64,000 nt of DNA from positions 1 through 64,000 of the forward strand of contig VXLM01000085.1 of the NCBI GenBank assembly GCA_009841605.1. Direction: 5' to 3'. Source of the DNA: Dehalococcoidia bacterium. GTDB taxonomy: Bacteria; Chloroflexota; Dehalococcoidia; Lucifugimonadales; VXLM01. The notes under the pieces are model-generated. The model had not been told where the DNA came from and did no database searches. It saw nothing but the letters and a program-made list of their open reading frames with translations. A program made the position numbers and the translations under genes. Shown here in pieces: positions 42,011-50,295 of this stretch. Within the stretch, counting starts at the first letter, position 1, and every line of letters starts with the position of its first letter.

Positions 42011-42772
42011 TTAGTCCTTTGTCGCGATGACGACCATCCGGGGCGTGTTGATGGCGTATGGAGCGCCGTCGTAGTCGCCGTATCTGCCTGACAGTCGTAA
42101 CCCGGCGGCGTCCAACAGGCGGACCAGCTCCGTCAGGGTGTAGAGCCGGACGTCGTGGCCTGGAGACTCGCGGCGAGCCCCGTCCGCGGTGACGATGCTG
42201 AACGTGACGCGGTTCCGTCCGGTGACCAGGTCGAACTCCCGGTGTTCAAGGAACGTGTTGCCGTCGTCGTCCGTATGCCAGTCATTCTGAACGTAGTTCG
42301 CAAGCACCCACTCTCGATTGAGCGTATCCAGGAGGAGCTTCCCGCCGCTCCTGAGGGCGTTGGAGATGGCCTGCAGCACCCGCAAGTCCTCGTCCTCCGA
42401 ATCGAAGTAGCCGAAGGCTGTGAACATGTTGATAACCGCGTCGAACTCGTCGGTGAACGGTATGTCGCGCATGTCGCTGTGGACGGTCTCAACCTCGACA
42501 CCCGCCTGGGCCGCGCCATCTCGTGCCAATTGCAGGTAGTCCTCGTTCAGGTCCTGGCCCGTGACGACCATCCCGCGACGGGCCAGCGCGACGGCATGAC
42601 GCCCGTGCCCGCACGCGAGATCGAGGACGCGGTCGCCTTCCTGCAGTCCGAGAGCCTGCACGGCGAACGCAGATTCACGTTCCGTCGCGTCCTGCGACAG
42701 CCGTTCGCTGTAGATCTTCGGGTAGTCCTCGTTGAAGAACTCGGTGTACCAGTTGGAAGGGATTGCCGGCAT
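42011..42772 (-). CDS. SAM-dependent methyltransferase (class I)
   Basis: A 253-residue methyltransferase. Motif I is VLDLACGHGRHAVALARRG (about 50-68); then GQDLNEDYLQLA, VHSDMRDIPFTDEFDAVINMFTAFGYF (about 99-125), and LLLDTLNRE. The N-terminal WYTEFFNEDYPKIYSERL resembles the bacterial family of Methyltransf_25 proteins of unknown substrate. It is convergent with lysA, 12 bp away, and preceded by a repeat-rich gap. Confidence 0.87.
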   Translation of the reverse strand: MPAIPSNWYTEFFNEDYPKIYSERLSQDATERESAFAVQALGLQEGDRVLDLACGHGRHAVALARRGMVVTGQDLNEDYLQLARDGAAQAGVEVETVHSDMRDIPFTDEFDAVINMFTAFGYFDSEDEDLRVLQAISNALRSGGKLLLDTLNREWVLANYVQNDWHTDDDGNTFLEHREFDLVTGRNRVTFSIVTADGARRESPGHDVRLYTLTELVRLLDAAGLRLSGRYGDYDGAPYAINTPRMVVIATKD

Positions 42773-42833
42773 GGGGGAACCCTATAGGTATCGGGGCCTT
42801 TCCTTAGTGTTGCAGTGGCCGTCTATCCCGTTC

Positions 42834-42910
42834 GGCCCCGTATCCAGTACGGGGCAGGCACTGAGCTTGTCGAAGGCCATCTTCGTGGTTCGACAGGCTC
42901 ACCACGAACG
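42834..42910. repeat. Dispersed-repeat mosaic upstream of the CaCA exchanger gene
   Basis: The segment CCCCGTA-TCCAG-TACGGGGCAGGC (42836-42859) is a partial copy of the composite repeat at 5855 and 37793. It is followed by CTGAGCTTGTCGAAGG and GGTTCGACAGGCTCACCACGAAC, which form an inverted pair GAGCTTGTCGAA / TTCGACAGGCTC around CCATCTTC. Confidence 0.65.
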
Positions 42911-43018
42911 GACATTGGAAGGGCCATGCCCCGAAATTGTAGCAGACCATCCCTCGTCGGAAGATGGTGTATCATTCCACGACGGCGACGGCGTATCAGT
43001 TCGTTGGAGGAGTCCGTT

Positions 43019-44041
43019 ATGACGATAGCGATACTCTGGATACAGCTTGGCGTTGCGGCGGCTGTGATACTGGGCGCGTCCCTGTTTCTGGCGAAGTCGG
43101 CGGACGTTATCGCCATCAAGACGGGGCTTGGCCGTTCCTTCGTCGGCGTCGTGCTCTTGGCGACCGCCACGTCGCTACCGGAGCTGGGCACTGGGATCAG
43201 CGCGGTTACCGTAGTCGGCCAGCCCGACCTCGCTGTCGGCGGGGCCTTCGGCAGCAACCTGTTCAACCTCCTCATAATCGGCCTGATGGACATCTTCTGG
43301 TGGAGACGCTTCCTCCTGAACCACGTCGGCATGTCGTCGGTCGTGATCGGGACGCTGGGCATCATCGTCATCTCGCTCGGCGGCGCCGCGGTGCTGCTGC
43401 ACGACATGTCCTCAACGTTCGGAGGGTGGCCCATCAGTCCGATTTCGATCGTGCTCGTCGTCGGGTTCGCCATCGCTATGTACTTCATCTACCTGTTCGA
43501 GCAGAGTGAGGGCGCAACTGACAAAAAGACCGAGACCGACGACTCCAAGCAATACGGGTCGGAGCGGCTTCCCCGACACCTCGTGATATACGTGGTCTCG
43601 GCGCTGGTCGTCGTCGGCTCCGCCGTCTGGCTGTCGTTCGTGAGCGACGATCTCGCGGTCGAGATGGGCTGGGATGCCAGCTTCATGGGTACGCAGTTCC
43701 TGGCCGCCGCGACGTCCCTGCCGGAGCTTGCCACCTCCTTTGCCGCTCTGCGCATCGGAGCTCCTGAGCTTGCCATCACCAACCTGCTCGGCAGCAACCT
43801 CTTCAACATGGGGTTCGTCCTCTTCCTCGACGACGTTGCCTACACCGGAGCCCCCATCTGGACGGCGGTCTCGCCCGTCCACGCCCTCACCGGCGCCATA
43901 GCCGTCGTGATGACCGCGGTCATCGTCTTGGCGGTGGTCACGAGGCCGCGACAGGACAGGCCGGGCGTCGTCACCATTGAGGCGGGTGTGCTGATCGGGG
44001 TGTACGCCATCGCGAGTTTCCTCGTCTTCACGCTGGGCTAA
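43019..44041 (+). CDS. Ca2+/cation antiporter (CaCA) family exchanger
   Basis: A 341-residue membrane protein with about ten helices in two inverted halves. The alpha-repeats that form the ion site are VLLATATSLPELGTGISAV with GGAFGSNLFNLLI (about 43-86) and FLAAATSLPELATSFAALR with ITNLLGSNLFNMG (about 223-265). A charged cytoplasmic loop (about 165-190) joins the halves. It exchanges Ca2+ or other cations for Na+ or H+. The ATG follows GGAGGAG. It stands alone between two repeat-rich gaps. Confidence 0.9.
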   Translation: MTIAILWIQLGVAAAVILGASLFLAKSADVIAIKTGLGRSFVGVVLLATATSLPELGTGISAVTVVGQPDLAVGGAFGSNLFNLLIIGLMDIFWWRRFLLNHVGMSSVVIGTLGIIVISLGGAAVLLHDMSSTFGGWPISPISIVLVVGFAIAMYFIYLFEQSEGATDKKTETDDSKQYGSERLPRHLVIYVVSALVVVGSAVWLSFVSDDLAVEMGWDASFMGTQFLAAATSLPELATSFAALRIGAPELAITNLLGSNLFNMGFVLFLDDVAYTGAPIWTAVSPVHALTGAIAVVMTAVIVLAVVTRPRQDRPGVVTIEAGVLIGVYAIASFLVFTLG

Positions 44042-44126
44042 ATGCGTGTGCAAAATCCCTCCCCCGGCGGGCTGACAGGGGTAGGCATTCGATTATTGGC
44101 CTACTTTGAGAGCAACCCCGCCACTT

Positions 44127-44289
44127 TCATTCTGAACGTAGCGAAGCGGAGAGAAGAATCTAAAGTGGCCGTTCCAAGGTAGCGCCGACGTGGAGAATCC
44201 CTATTCCGTCGGCGAGGATGCGGATGGCGCGCCGACTAACCCGTCTTGCAGTCATGGACTTTAGATTCCTCGCTACGCTCGGAATGACA
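44127..44289. mobile_element. MITE-like element, copy B
   Basis: About 163 bp with inverted ends TTCATTCTGAACGTAGCG...AATCTAAAG on the left and CTTTAGATTCCTCGCTACGCTCGGAATGAC on the right, matching the ends of copy A at 8086-8260; the interiors differ. It takes up about half of the 322-bp gap before queC, and abuts another hairpin repeat. Confidence 0.7.
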
Positions 44290-44296
44290 GGGAGAC

Positions 44297-44323
44297 GGGG
44301 CCGGTTTCAGACCTGCCCCTACG
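44297..44323. repeat. CGTAGGGGC-family hairpin, second type, copy 2 (reversed)
   Basis: GGGGCCGGTTTCAGACCTGCCCCTACG, the reverse orientation of the copy at 21382-21410 with two changes that leave most of the stem paired. It lies 40 bp before queC. Confidence 0.7.
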
Positions 44324-44363
44324 TCAGCATAAGGATGGATGTGAACCGAAGAGAAGGATACGG

Positions 44364-45020
44364 ATGAACACGGTCGCCGTCCTCACGAGCGGCGGACTTG
44401 ATAGCTGCGTCCTCCTTGCCGACATGGCTCGAAACGCCGAGGTCTGGCCGATATATGTGCGTGCTGGACTGGTATGGGAGGACGAGGAGCGGCGGGCCAT
44501 CGACCGGTTCATCGCCGCGCTCGACAGTCCGAACGTGCGGCCCCTCGTTGAGCTTTCCGCGCCAATGCGTCCAATCTACGGCGACCACTGGTCCACGACG
44601 GGCGTCGACGTGCCCAAGCCCGGCGACGCGGACGACGCCGTGTTCATGCCCGGGCGGAACATCGTCCTGATCGGACTCGCTGCCGTATGGTGCAGCACGC
44701 GCGGAGTGAACGCGGTAGCCATCGGGTCGCTGGGCGGCAACCCCTTCCCCGACGCCACACCGGAATTCTTCGATGCCTACGGAGCCGCCCTCAGTCGTGG
44801 CCTTGGTCACAAGATTGAGGTCCTCGCGCCCTATCGCGGCCGTACGAAGATTGATCTCATCCGCGAGAACAATCATCTGCCTCTCGAACTGTCGTTGACA
44901 TGCATGACTCCCGTAGACAGTCTCCACTGCGGACAGTGCCAGAAGTGCGAGGAACGCATCGACGCCTTCACCGCCGCCGGTGTCGAGGATAGGACGGAGT
45001 ACGCGGCGCTTCTCACGTAG
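44364..45020 (+). CDS. queC: QueC-like 7-cyano-7-deazaguanine synthase
   Basis: QueC uses ATP to convert 7-carboxy-7-deazaguanine to preQ0, a precursor of queuosine in tRNA and of some DNA modifications. The 218-residue PP-loop protein has VLTSGGLDSCVLLADM (6-21), the VFMPGRNIVLIGLAAVW segment (about 93-109), and a zinc site with four cysteines near the C-terminus (C in LTCMTP, then HCGQCQKC). No queD, queE or queF is nearby. ExsB-family paralogues with other roles cannot be excluded, so the exact name has moderate certainty. Confidence 0.8.
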   Translation: MNTVAVLTSGGLDSCVLLADMARNAEVWPIYVRAGLVWEDEERRAIDRFIAALDSPNVRPLVELSAPMRPIYGDHWSTTGVDVPKPGDADDAVFMPGRNIVLIGLAAVWCSTRGVNAVAIGSLGGNPFPDATPEFFDAYGAALSRGLGHKIEVLAPYRGRTKIDLIRENNHLPLELSLTCMTPVDSLHCGQCQKCEERIDAFTAAGVEDRTEYAALLT

Positions 45021-45095
45021 GCGACATAACCCCTCCTCGAACGTCTGGTACAATCCCCCACACTTTCTACGCAATACATTCCTCCCGGAGTTCCC

Positions 45096-46256
45096 ATGAA
45101 AGTCACCAAGATCACCCCCATGCCCATCAACGCCGGCCCCTTCGGCGCGTTCTTCGTCCGAGTGGATACGGACGCGGGCATCTACGGTCTCGGCGAGTCC
45201 GGGATGACGCGCACAGGTCAAGCGGTTGGCAAGGCGGTCGAGCACCTGGCTGAGCTTGTCATTGGCGAGGACCCGCTCAGCACGGAACGATTGTGGCAGC
45301 ACATGTTCCGCCGCAACTTCTTCCCCGCGCAGGGCGTCTACTCCTGCGCCATCAGCGCCATCGACATCGCTCTGTGGGACATCAAGGGGAAGGCTCTCGG
45401 CGTGCCGGTGTACAAACTTCTCGGCGGCCCGGTGCGAGATAAGGTCGTCTGCTATCCGCACTGCCAGGGCAACTCGACCGACGTGCTGATCGAGAACTGC
45501 GTCGAACACGTCGAGCGGGGCTGGAAGTTCGTCCGCTGGGGGCAGCCGGAGACGGGTGGGACGCTTGAGGTGCGGGAGACCGGTATCCTCGACCCCATGA
45601 AGTCGATCGAGGTGGGCGAGGAGCAGATGGCGCGGGTGCGCGAGGCCGTCGGCCCGGACATCCAGATCGCCTTCGACGTGCACACCCGGCTCGACACACA
45701 CCATGTGGTGAACTTCTGCAGGCGCGTCGAGAAGTACAACCCCTTCTTCATCGAGGACCCGCTCCGCGCCGAGAACCCGGGCAGCTACCGGACGCTTGCG
45801 CGACACGTAAGCGTGCCCATAGCAGCAGGCGAGCAGTGGTCGAACAAGTGGCAGTTCCGCGAGGTGATCGAGGAGGAGCTCATCAGCTACGCCCGCATCG
45901 ACCTGTGCAACGTCGGCGGCCTCACGGAGGCGCTCAAGATCACCCACTGGGCGGAGACACACTACATCGACATCGCTCCTCACAATCCCCTCGGCCCGGT
46001 GAGCGCCGCGGCGTGCGTGGCCCTGTGCATGGCCTCTACGAACGTCGGCGTCCAGGAGATGCCGAAGGCCCCCGGCACGTACGAGGCCGACCTGTTCCCC
46101 GTTCAGATCGGCTTCGAGGACGGCTACGCATTCTCCACCGACCGGCCCGGCCTCGGCGTCGATATCGACATGGACGTCGCGGAGGCGAAGGCGTGGACTC
46201 CGAGCGGCTTCGTGCCCTACCTCACCCGCAGCGACGGGGGCATCACCAACTGGTAG
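45096..46256 (+). CDS. Enolase-superfamily acid-sugar dehydratase (mandelate racemase fold)
   Basis: A 386-residue member of the mandelate racemase/muconate lactonising group. The three metal ligands are visible: D194 in FDVHTR, E220 in IEDPLR and E246 in AAGEQW. A histidine two residues after the first ligand (H196) and H296 in HNPLGP match the catalytic pair of galactonate/mannonate dehydratases. The N-terminal capping domain spans 1-125. It probably dehydrates a sugar acid. Such paralogues are numerous in SAR202-type Chloroflexota. No sugar transporter or kinase adjoins it. Confidence 0.9.
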   Translation: MKVTKITPMPINAGPFGAFFVRVDTDAGIYGLGESGMTRTGQAVGKAVEHLAELVIGEDPLSTERLWQHMFRRNFFPAQGVYSCAISAIDIALWDIKGKALGVPVYKLLGGPVRDKVVCYPHCQGNSTDVLIENCVEHVERGWKFVRWGQPETGGTLEVRETGILDPMKSIEVGEEQMARVREAVGPDIQIAFDVHTRLDTHHVVNFCRRVEKYNPFFIEDPLRAENPGSYRTLARHVSVPIAAGEQWSNKWQFREVIEEELISYARIDLCNVGGLTEALKITHWAETHYIDIAPHNPLGPVSAAACVALCMASTNVGVQEMPKAPGTYEADLFPVQIGFEDGYAFSTDRPGLGVDIDMDVAEAKAWTPSGFVPYLTRSDGGITNW

Positions 46257-46264
46257 CCATCGTC

Positions 46265-46284
46265 ATTCCGGCGACGGCCGGAAT
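46265..46284. repeat. ATTCC-type palindromic repeat, copy 1
   Basis: ATTCCGG-CGACGG-CCGGAAT, preceded by CGTC and followed by CCAG, lying 8 bp after the dehydratase stop. A related 20-bp palindrome in the same CGTC...CCAG context is at 55275-55294. Confidence 0.65.
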
Positions 46285-46351
46285 CCAGAGGATTCACTCA
46301 TGCAGGCCGAGCCTACACACCGAGGGATGAAAATTGGCCTGAACCGAGGAC

Positions 46352-46377
46352 GGGCAACCACAAGGGTTGCCCCTACG
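46352..46377. repeat. CGTAGGGGC hairpin repeat, copy 3 (reversed)
   Basis: GGGCAACC-ACAAG-GGTTGCCCCTACG is the reverse complement of the copy at 5730-5755, without a mismatch over the 26 bases. Confidence 0.8.
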
Positions 46378-46546
46378 ACAGGCTTGCCATGGCCTATTTT
46401 CGTATCAATGAGAGGGGCGTTTGGACGCCGCCGAGTTCCATCACCATCCGTGCGTTCTCCGCGTCCTCGGCGGTGAGTCCTCACACGGCCCCCTCTTGCG
46501 CGTGATGGTAGAATACCGCCATCGCGCGAACGGGTGAACTGCAACT

Positions 46547-48007
46547 ATGGACTTCGACAACTACGATCTCGATCCGGCCATCTACGACGAGATGTTCCTG
46601 CAGGACGGCACGCCCCGGGAGCATTGTGAGCAGCTCTACGAGACCCTGACGGAGTTCTCCGCCGAGGAGCTTGCCAACATCCAGGAGCGGGTCGCTCGCT
46701 CGTTCTCGAACGAGGGCATCACCTTCACGGTCTACGGGGACGACGAGGCCGACGAGCGGATCATCCCCGTGGACAGCATTCCGCGCGTGATGTCGGCCCC
46801 CGACTGGCGCGAGATCGAAACGGGACTGACCCAGCGCCTCAAGGCCCTCAACCTGTTCCTGGAGGACGTGTACGGCCCTTCACGGAGCAATGACCGCTTC
46901 GGCGTGCCCCGCATCGTCGACGACGGAGTCATCCCGGTAGACGTGGTGCGCGGCTGTCCGCAGTACCGCATCGAGATGCGCGGCTTCTCCGCCCCCTACG
47001 GCACGTGGGTCGCCATCTGCGGCACCGACTTGGTGAGGACGAACGACGGCTTCAAGGTGCTCGAAGACAATCTGCGCGTGCCCTCCGGCGTGTCCTACAT
47101 GCTCGCGAACCGCAAGACGGCCAAAGCGAGCTTGCGCCGCCTGTACCGGGCAGTCCGCGTGCAGGAGATCGAGCACTACGGGCAGGTGCTGCTCAAGACG
47201 CTGCAGGAGCTGGCCCCGGTCGGGCGCACCGACCCGACTATCGCGCTGCTGACACCGGGCGTGTACAACTCCGCATTCTATGAGCACGTCTTCCTGGCCC
47301 AGCAGATCGGAGCCGAGCTCGTCGAGGGCCGCGACCTGCTGGTCAACGACGGCTACGTCTACATGCGGACCACGGAAGGTCTGCGCCGCGTGGACGTGAT
47401 CTACCGTCGCGTGGACGATGACTTCGTCGACCCGCTGGTCTTCCGTCCCGACTCGCTGCTCGGCGTGCCGGGGCTGATACACGCCTATAAGCTCGGCAAC
47501 GTGTCCCTCGTCAACGCGCCGGGAACGGGAGTGGCCGACGACAAGAGCGTCTACGCCTACGTGCCGGACATGATCCGCTACTATCTTTCCGAGGAGCCGA
47601 TTCTCGCCAACGTCGACACCCGCCTCTGCCGCCGTCCCGAGGACCTCGAATACACGCTGGACAACCTGCAGGACCTCGTGGTCAAGCGCGTGGGCGAGTC
47701 GGGAGGATACGGGATGCTGATAGGCCCCCACTCGACCGCCGAAGAGCGAGACGAGTACGCCAAGCAGGTGCGCGCCAACCCGCCCGACTTCATATCGCAA
47801 CCCGTGCTCGACCTGTCGCGCGCGCCCTGCATGATCGACGGCCAGTTCGAGCCGCGTCACGTTGATCTTCGCCCCTTCGTCCTGCACGGACGTGAGACCC
47901 GCATCGTCCCCGGCGCCTTCTGCCGCGTCGCCCTGCGTCGGGGCAGCCTCGTGGTGAACTCCAGCCAGGGCGGCGGCGGCAAGGACTTCTGGGTACTGGA
48001 GGAGTAA
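46547..48007 (+). CDS. Circularly permuted ATP-grasp type 2 protein (DUF404/DUF407)
   Basis: A 486-residue circularly permuted ATP-grasp ligase-like enzyme. Features include the N-terminal DEMFLQDGTPREHCEQLYETL (14-34), FNFQ-like FTVYGDDEADERIIPVDSIPRV, RALNLFLEDVYG-like QRLKALNLFLEDVYG, FKVLEDNLRVPSGVSYMLANR (about 168-188) and VVKRVGESGGYGMLIGP (about 382-398) in the nucleotide loop. Family members are inferred to join amino acids or peptides; none is well defined. It is the first of three genes, followed 5 bp later by the alpha-E gene. Confidence 0.92.
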   Translation: MDFDNYDLDPAIYDEMFLQDGTPREHCEQLYETLTEFSAEELANIQERVARSFSNEGITFTVYGDDEADERIIPVDSIPRVMSAPDWREIETGLTQRLKALNLFLEDVYGPSRSNDRFGVPRIVDDGVIPVDVVRGCPQYRIEMRGFSAPYGTWVAICGTDLVRTNDGFKVLEDNLRVPSGVSYMLANRKTAKASLRRLYRAVRVQEIEHYGQVLLKTLQELAPVGRTDPTIALLTPGVYNSAFYEHVFLAQQIGAELVEGRDLLVNDGYVYMRTTEGLRRVDVIYRRVDDDFVDPLVFRPDSLLGVPGLIHAYKLGNVSLVNAPGTGVADDKSVYAYVPDMIRYYLSEEPILANVDTRLCRRPEDLEYTLDNLQDLVVKRVGESGGYGMLIGPHSTAEERDEYAKQVRANPPDFISQPVLDLSRAPCMIDGQFEPRHVDLRPFVLHGRETRIVPGAFCRVALRRGSLVVNSSQGGGGKDFWVLEE

Positions 48008-48012
48008 GCAGA

Positions 48013-48978
48013 ATGCTATCTCGTAGCGCGCAGGGACTCTACTGGATGGGCCGCTATCTTGAGCGGGCGGAGCACCTGTGTCGCCTGCTGCGACTGCAGA
48101 CGGAAGCCTTGGTCGACCGGCCGGTCGAGGAGATCTACTTCGGGTGGAAGCGCATATACGGCAGCATGAGGCGGCAGCCGCCCCTGGGCGTGATCGAGCT
48201 CGACAGCGACGAGTACACCCTGGCCGACTCCTACACCCTCGCGGACGACCTCACGTTCGAGCGAGCGAACCCCGATTCGGTATGGAGCTGCTTCGCTTTG
48301 GGCAGGGAGAACGCCCGGCAGATGCGCAACTGCATCAGTGCCGAGATGTGGACTCACCTCAATCTAGCATACCTGCGGATACAGCAGCTCGACATCCAGA
48401 AGATCTGGCGCGTCTCTCCAGAGAACTTCTACTCCGAGACTGCTGCGGAGATCGACACCTTCGCTGGCGTGGCCGAGGCGACCATGTACCGCGACGAGGG
48501 TTGGGAATTTCTGCAGCTTGGGCGGGTCATCGAGCGCTCCCAACTCTTGATCGCGCTACTGCTCTTCCAACTCGATGTCGAGGATGAAGTCGAGGAAGAT
48601 TCCGATCCCGACTGGACGACCCTGCTGCGCGCCTACCACGCTTTCGAAGCATACAACCGGAAATACAGCGTCGAAGTCCAGGCCGGACAGGTGCTCAACC
48701 TGCTCGTCACCGACCCTCTCATACCCCGTTCTCTCTCCCGGACGCTCGACATGATGGCGGCGAACCTTGCCTCCCTCGGCGACGGTTCGGACGAACGCTC
48801 CGGCGGTGAGGCCCAGAGACTTGGTGGCCGCCTGGGGGCCCTGGTCCACTACGACTGGCCTGACGCCGAGGACCATCGAGGCCTGTTGAAGCGTGTCCGT
48901 GAGCACTGCCGCGACCTGCACGGTCTCATAAACTCAGCCTACTTCGAATACGCGATCGAAGACTTCCCCGTGCGCTGA
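48013..48978 (+). CDS. Alpha-E domain protein (DUF403)
   Basis: A 321-residue almost all-helical protein. It starts with the family's MLSRSAQGLYWMGRYLERAEHLCRLLR pattern, and has WxxFxRENARQMR-like SCFALGRENARQMRNCIS (about 96-113) and FLQLGRVIERSQLLIALL (about 165-182). Function unknown, but the domain almost always accompanies the ATP-grasp and transglutaminase genes, as here. It lies 5 bp after the ATP-grasp gene and 4 bp before the transglutaminase gene. Confidence 0.93.
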   Translation: MLSRSAQGLYWMGRYLERAEHLCRLLRLQTEALVDRPVEEIYFGWKRIYGSMRRQPPLGVIELDSDEYTLADSYTLADDLTFERANPDSVWSCFALGRENARQMRNCISAEMWTHLNLAYLRIQQLDIQKIWRVSPENFYSETAAEIDTFAGVAEATMYRDEGWEFLQLGRVIERSQLLIALLLFQLDVEDEVEEDSDPDWTTLLRAYHAFEAYNRKYSVEVQAGQVLNLLVTDPLIPRSLSRTLDMMAANLASLGDGSDERSGGEAQRLGGRLGALVHYDWPDAEDHRGLLKRVREHCRDLHGLINSAYFEYAIEDFPVR

Positions 48979-48982
48979 CACG

Positions 48983-49858
48983 ATGCCTGACGCGGTCCGC
49001 TACGACATCGAGCACGTCTCTCACTACGTCTACTCCCCGCCTGTCCGGCACAGCGTCATGTCTCTCTGCATGAGGCCCCGCGACGACTCCGGTCAGCGGC
49101 TGCTGAGCTTCGATGTCCGAACGCGCCCCTCGTCCTCCCTGAACGCCGAGACGGACGGCTTCGGCAACACGAAACACGTCCTCAACATCCATCGCGAGCA
49201 CACAACACTGGAGATCATCGCCCACTCCACGGTTGAAACGACTCATGCCGCCCCCCTGCCGGACGCACTTGGCACCAGCGCATGGGACGAGGTCCGCTCG
49301 TGGACGGAAGCCTTTACGCACTGGGAGTTCACTCGCCCCAGCGTCTTCGCCCAGCCCACTCCTGCCCTAGCCGCCTTCGTAGACCGGCATGGCGTGGCGC
49401 CGAGCGATGACCCGTTGCAGTCGCTGGTTGGCCTTCGCGACACCATCCATCAGAGCTTCGAATACGTGCCGGGGAGCACTACCGCAGTCTCCCCAATCGA
49501 CCACATTCTGGAGACCGGCGAGGGCGTCTGCCAGGACTACGCCCACGTCATGATCGCCATCGCCCGCTCATGGGGCATCCCGACCCGGTACGTCTCGGGC
49601 TACGTGTCCTCCAGGAAGGCGGGCATGGGCGCGCCGCAGTCGGCAACCCATGCCTGGGCGGAGTGCTTCCTCCCTGGGTTAGGGTGGACGGAGTTCGACC
49701 CCACGAACCCGAAACTCCCCAACGAGCGCAGGGTGCGCGTGGCAGTGGGCCGCGACTACGACGACGTGTCCCCCACTCGCGGCGTCTTCGTGGGCAACAG
49801 CGACAGCGTGCTCGAGGTCAGTGTACGGATGCGCCCGGTGGAACCGGCGTTATCCTGA
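48983..49858 (+). CDS. Transglutaminase-like cysteine protease with bacterial N-terminal domain
   Basis: A 291-residue protein with the bacterial transglutaminase N-terminal beta domain (about 5-90) and a transglutaminase core. The triad is clear: C183 in GEGVCQDYAHVM, H223 in ATHAWAECFLPGLGW, D239 in TEFDPTN. There is no signal peptide, so it should act in the cytoplasm as a peptidase or peptide ligase. It completes the ATP-grasp / alpha-E / transglutaminase trio, one transcription unit, which has been proposed to make and process a small peptide modification. Confidence 0.93.
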   Translation: MPDAVRYDIEHVSHYVYSPPVRHSVMSLCMRPRDDSGQRLLSFDVRTRPSSSLNAETDGFGNTKHVLNIHREHTTLEIIAHSTVETTHAAPLPDALGTSAWDEVRSWTEAFTHWEFTRPSVFAQPTPALAAFVDRHGVAPSDDPLQSLVGLRDTIHQSFEYVPGSTTAVSPIDHILETGEGVCQDYAHVMIAIARSWGIPTRYVSGYVSSRKAGMGAPQSATHAWAECFLPGLGWTEFDPTNPKLPNERRVRVAVGRDYDDVSPTRGVFVGNSDSVLEVSVRMRPVEPALS

Positions 49859-49864
49859 CGCCGA

Positions 49865-50239
49865 TCAGCCCTCCGTCTTCTCCCAGGCGGGGTCGATAGA
49901 CTGCGCGATGCGCTCCTTGTAGTCCTCGCGGGGCGGGGAGAAGATGTCGAGCACGAGGCCCTTGCCCGGTCCCCCGTACAGGGCATGCGGCACGCCGCCG
50001 GGGATGACGTAGGACATGCCACGCTTCATCGTCTGTCGCTCTCCCCCGATGGTCATTTCGAACTCGCCTTCCAGCACCATGCCCGCCTGTTCGTGGGGGT
50101 GAGTGTGCTCGGGCACGTCCGTGTGAGGGTCGGTCTCGATCAGGCTCATCATCACCTTGTCGCCCCATAGCGTGCGGATACGCACTCCGGGTACGATCTC
50201 GACCGGATTGACCTTGAGAATGTCAGTGAAGTAGGGCAT
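49865..50239 (-). CDS. Small metal-type cupin
   Basis: A 124-residue single-domain cupin. The metal motifs are present: PEHTHPHEQAGMVLEGEFE (43-61) has the HxHxxxxxxE pattern and YVIPGGVPHALYG (76-88) gives the last His. Such proteins act as isomerases, dioxygenases or ligand sensors. The start ATG at 50239 follows AGGAG; the frame is open far upstream. It is convergent with the transglutaminase gene and 56 bp downstream of the LLM oxidoreductase gene. Confidence 0.85.
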   Translation of the reverse strand: MPYFTDILKVNPVEIVPGVRIRTLWGDKVMMSLIETDPHTDVPEHTHPHEQAGMVLEGEFEMTIGGERQTMKRGMSYVIPGGVPHALYGGPGKGLVLDIFSPPREDYKERIAQSIDPAWEKTEG

Positions 50240-50295
50240 GGGTCTCCTCTTGTGGTATGAGTGTACTCGCCAAGAAGTAGGCAGGTTTGGACGTG

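Noticed and set aside
44319-45983. Minus-strand open frame of 554 codons
   Set aside because: It runs antisense through queC and most of the enolase-superfamily gene, both well supported; the protein has no domain and is Arg/Val/Asp-rich.
46880-47887. Minus-strand open frame of 335 codons
   Set aside because: Shadow of the ATP-grasp gene in the antisense codon phase.
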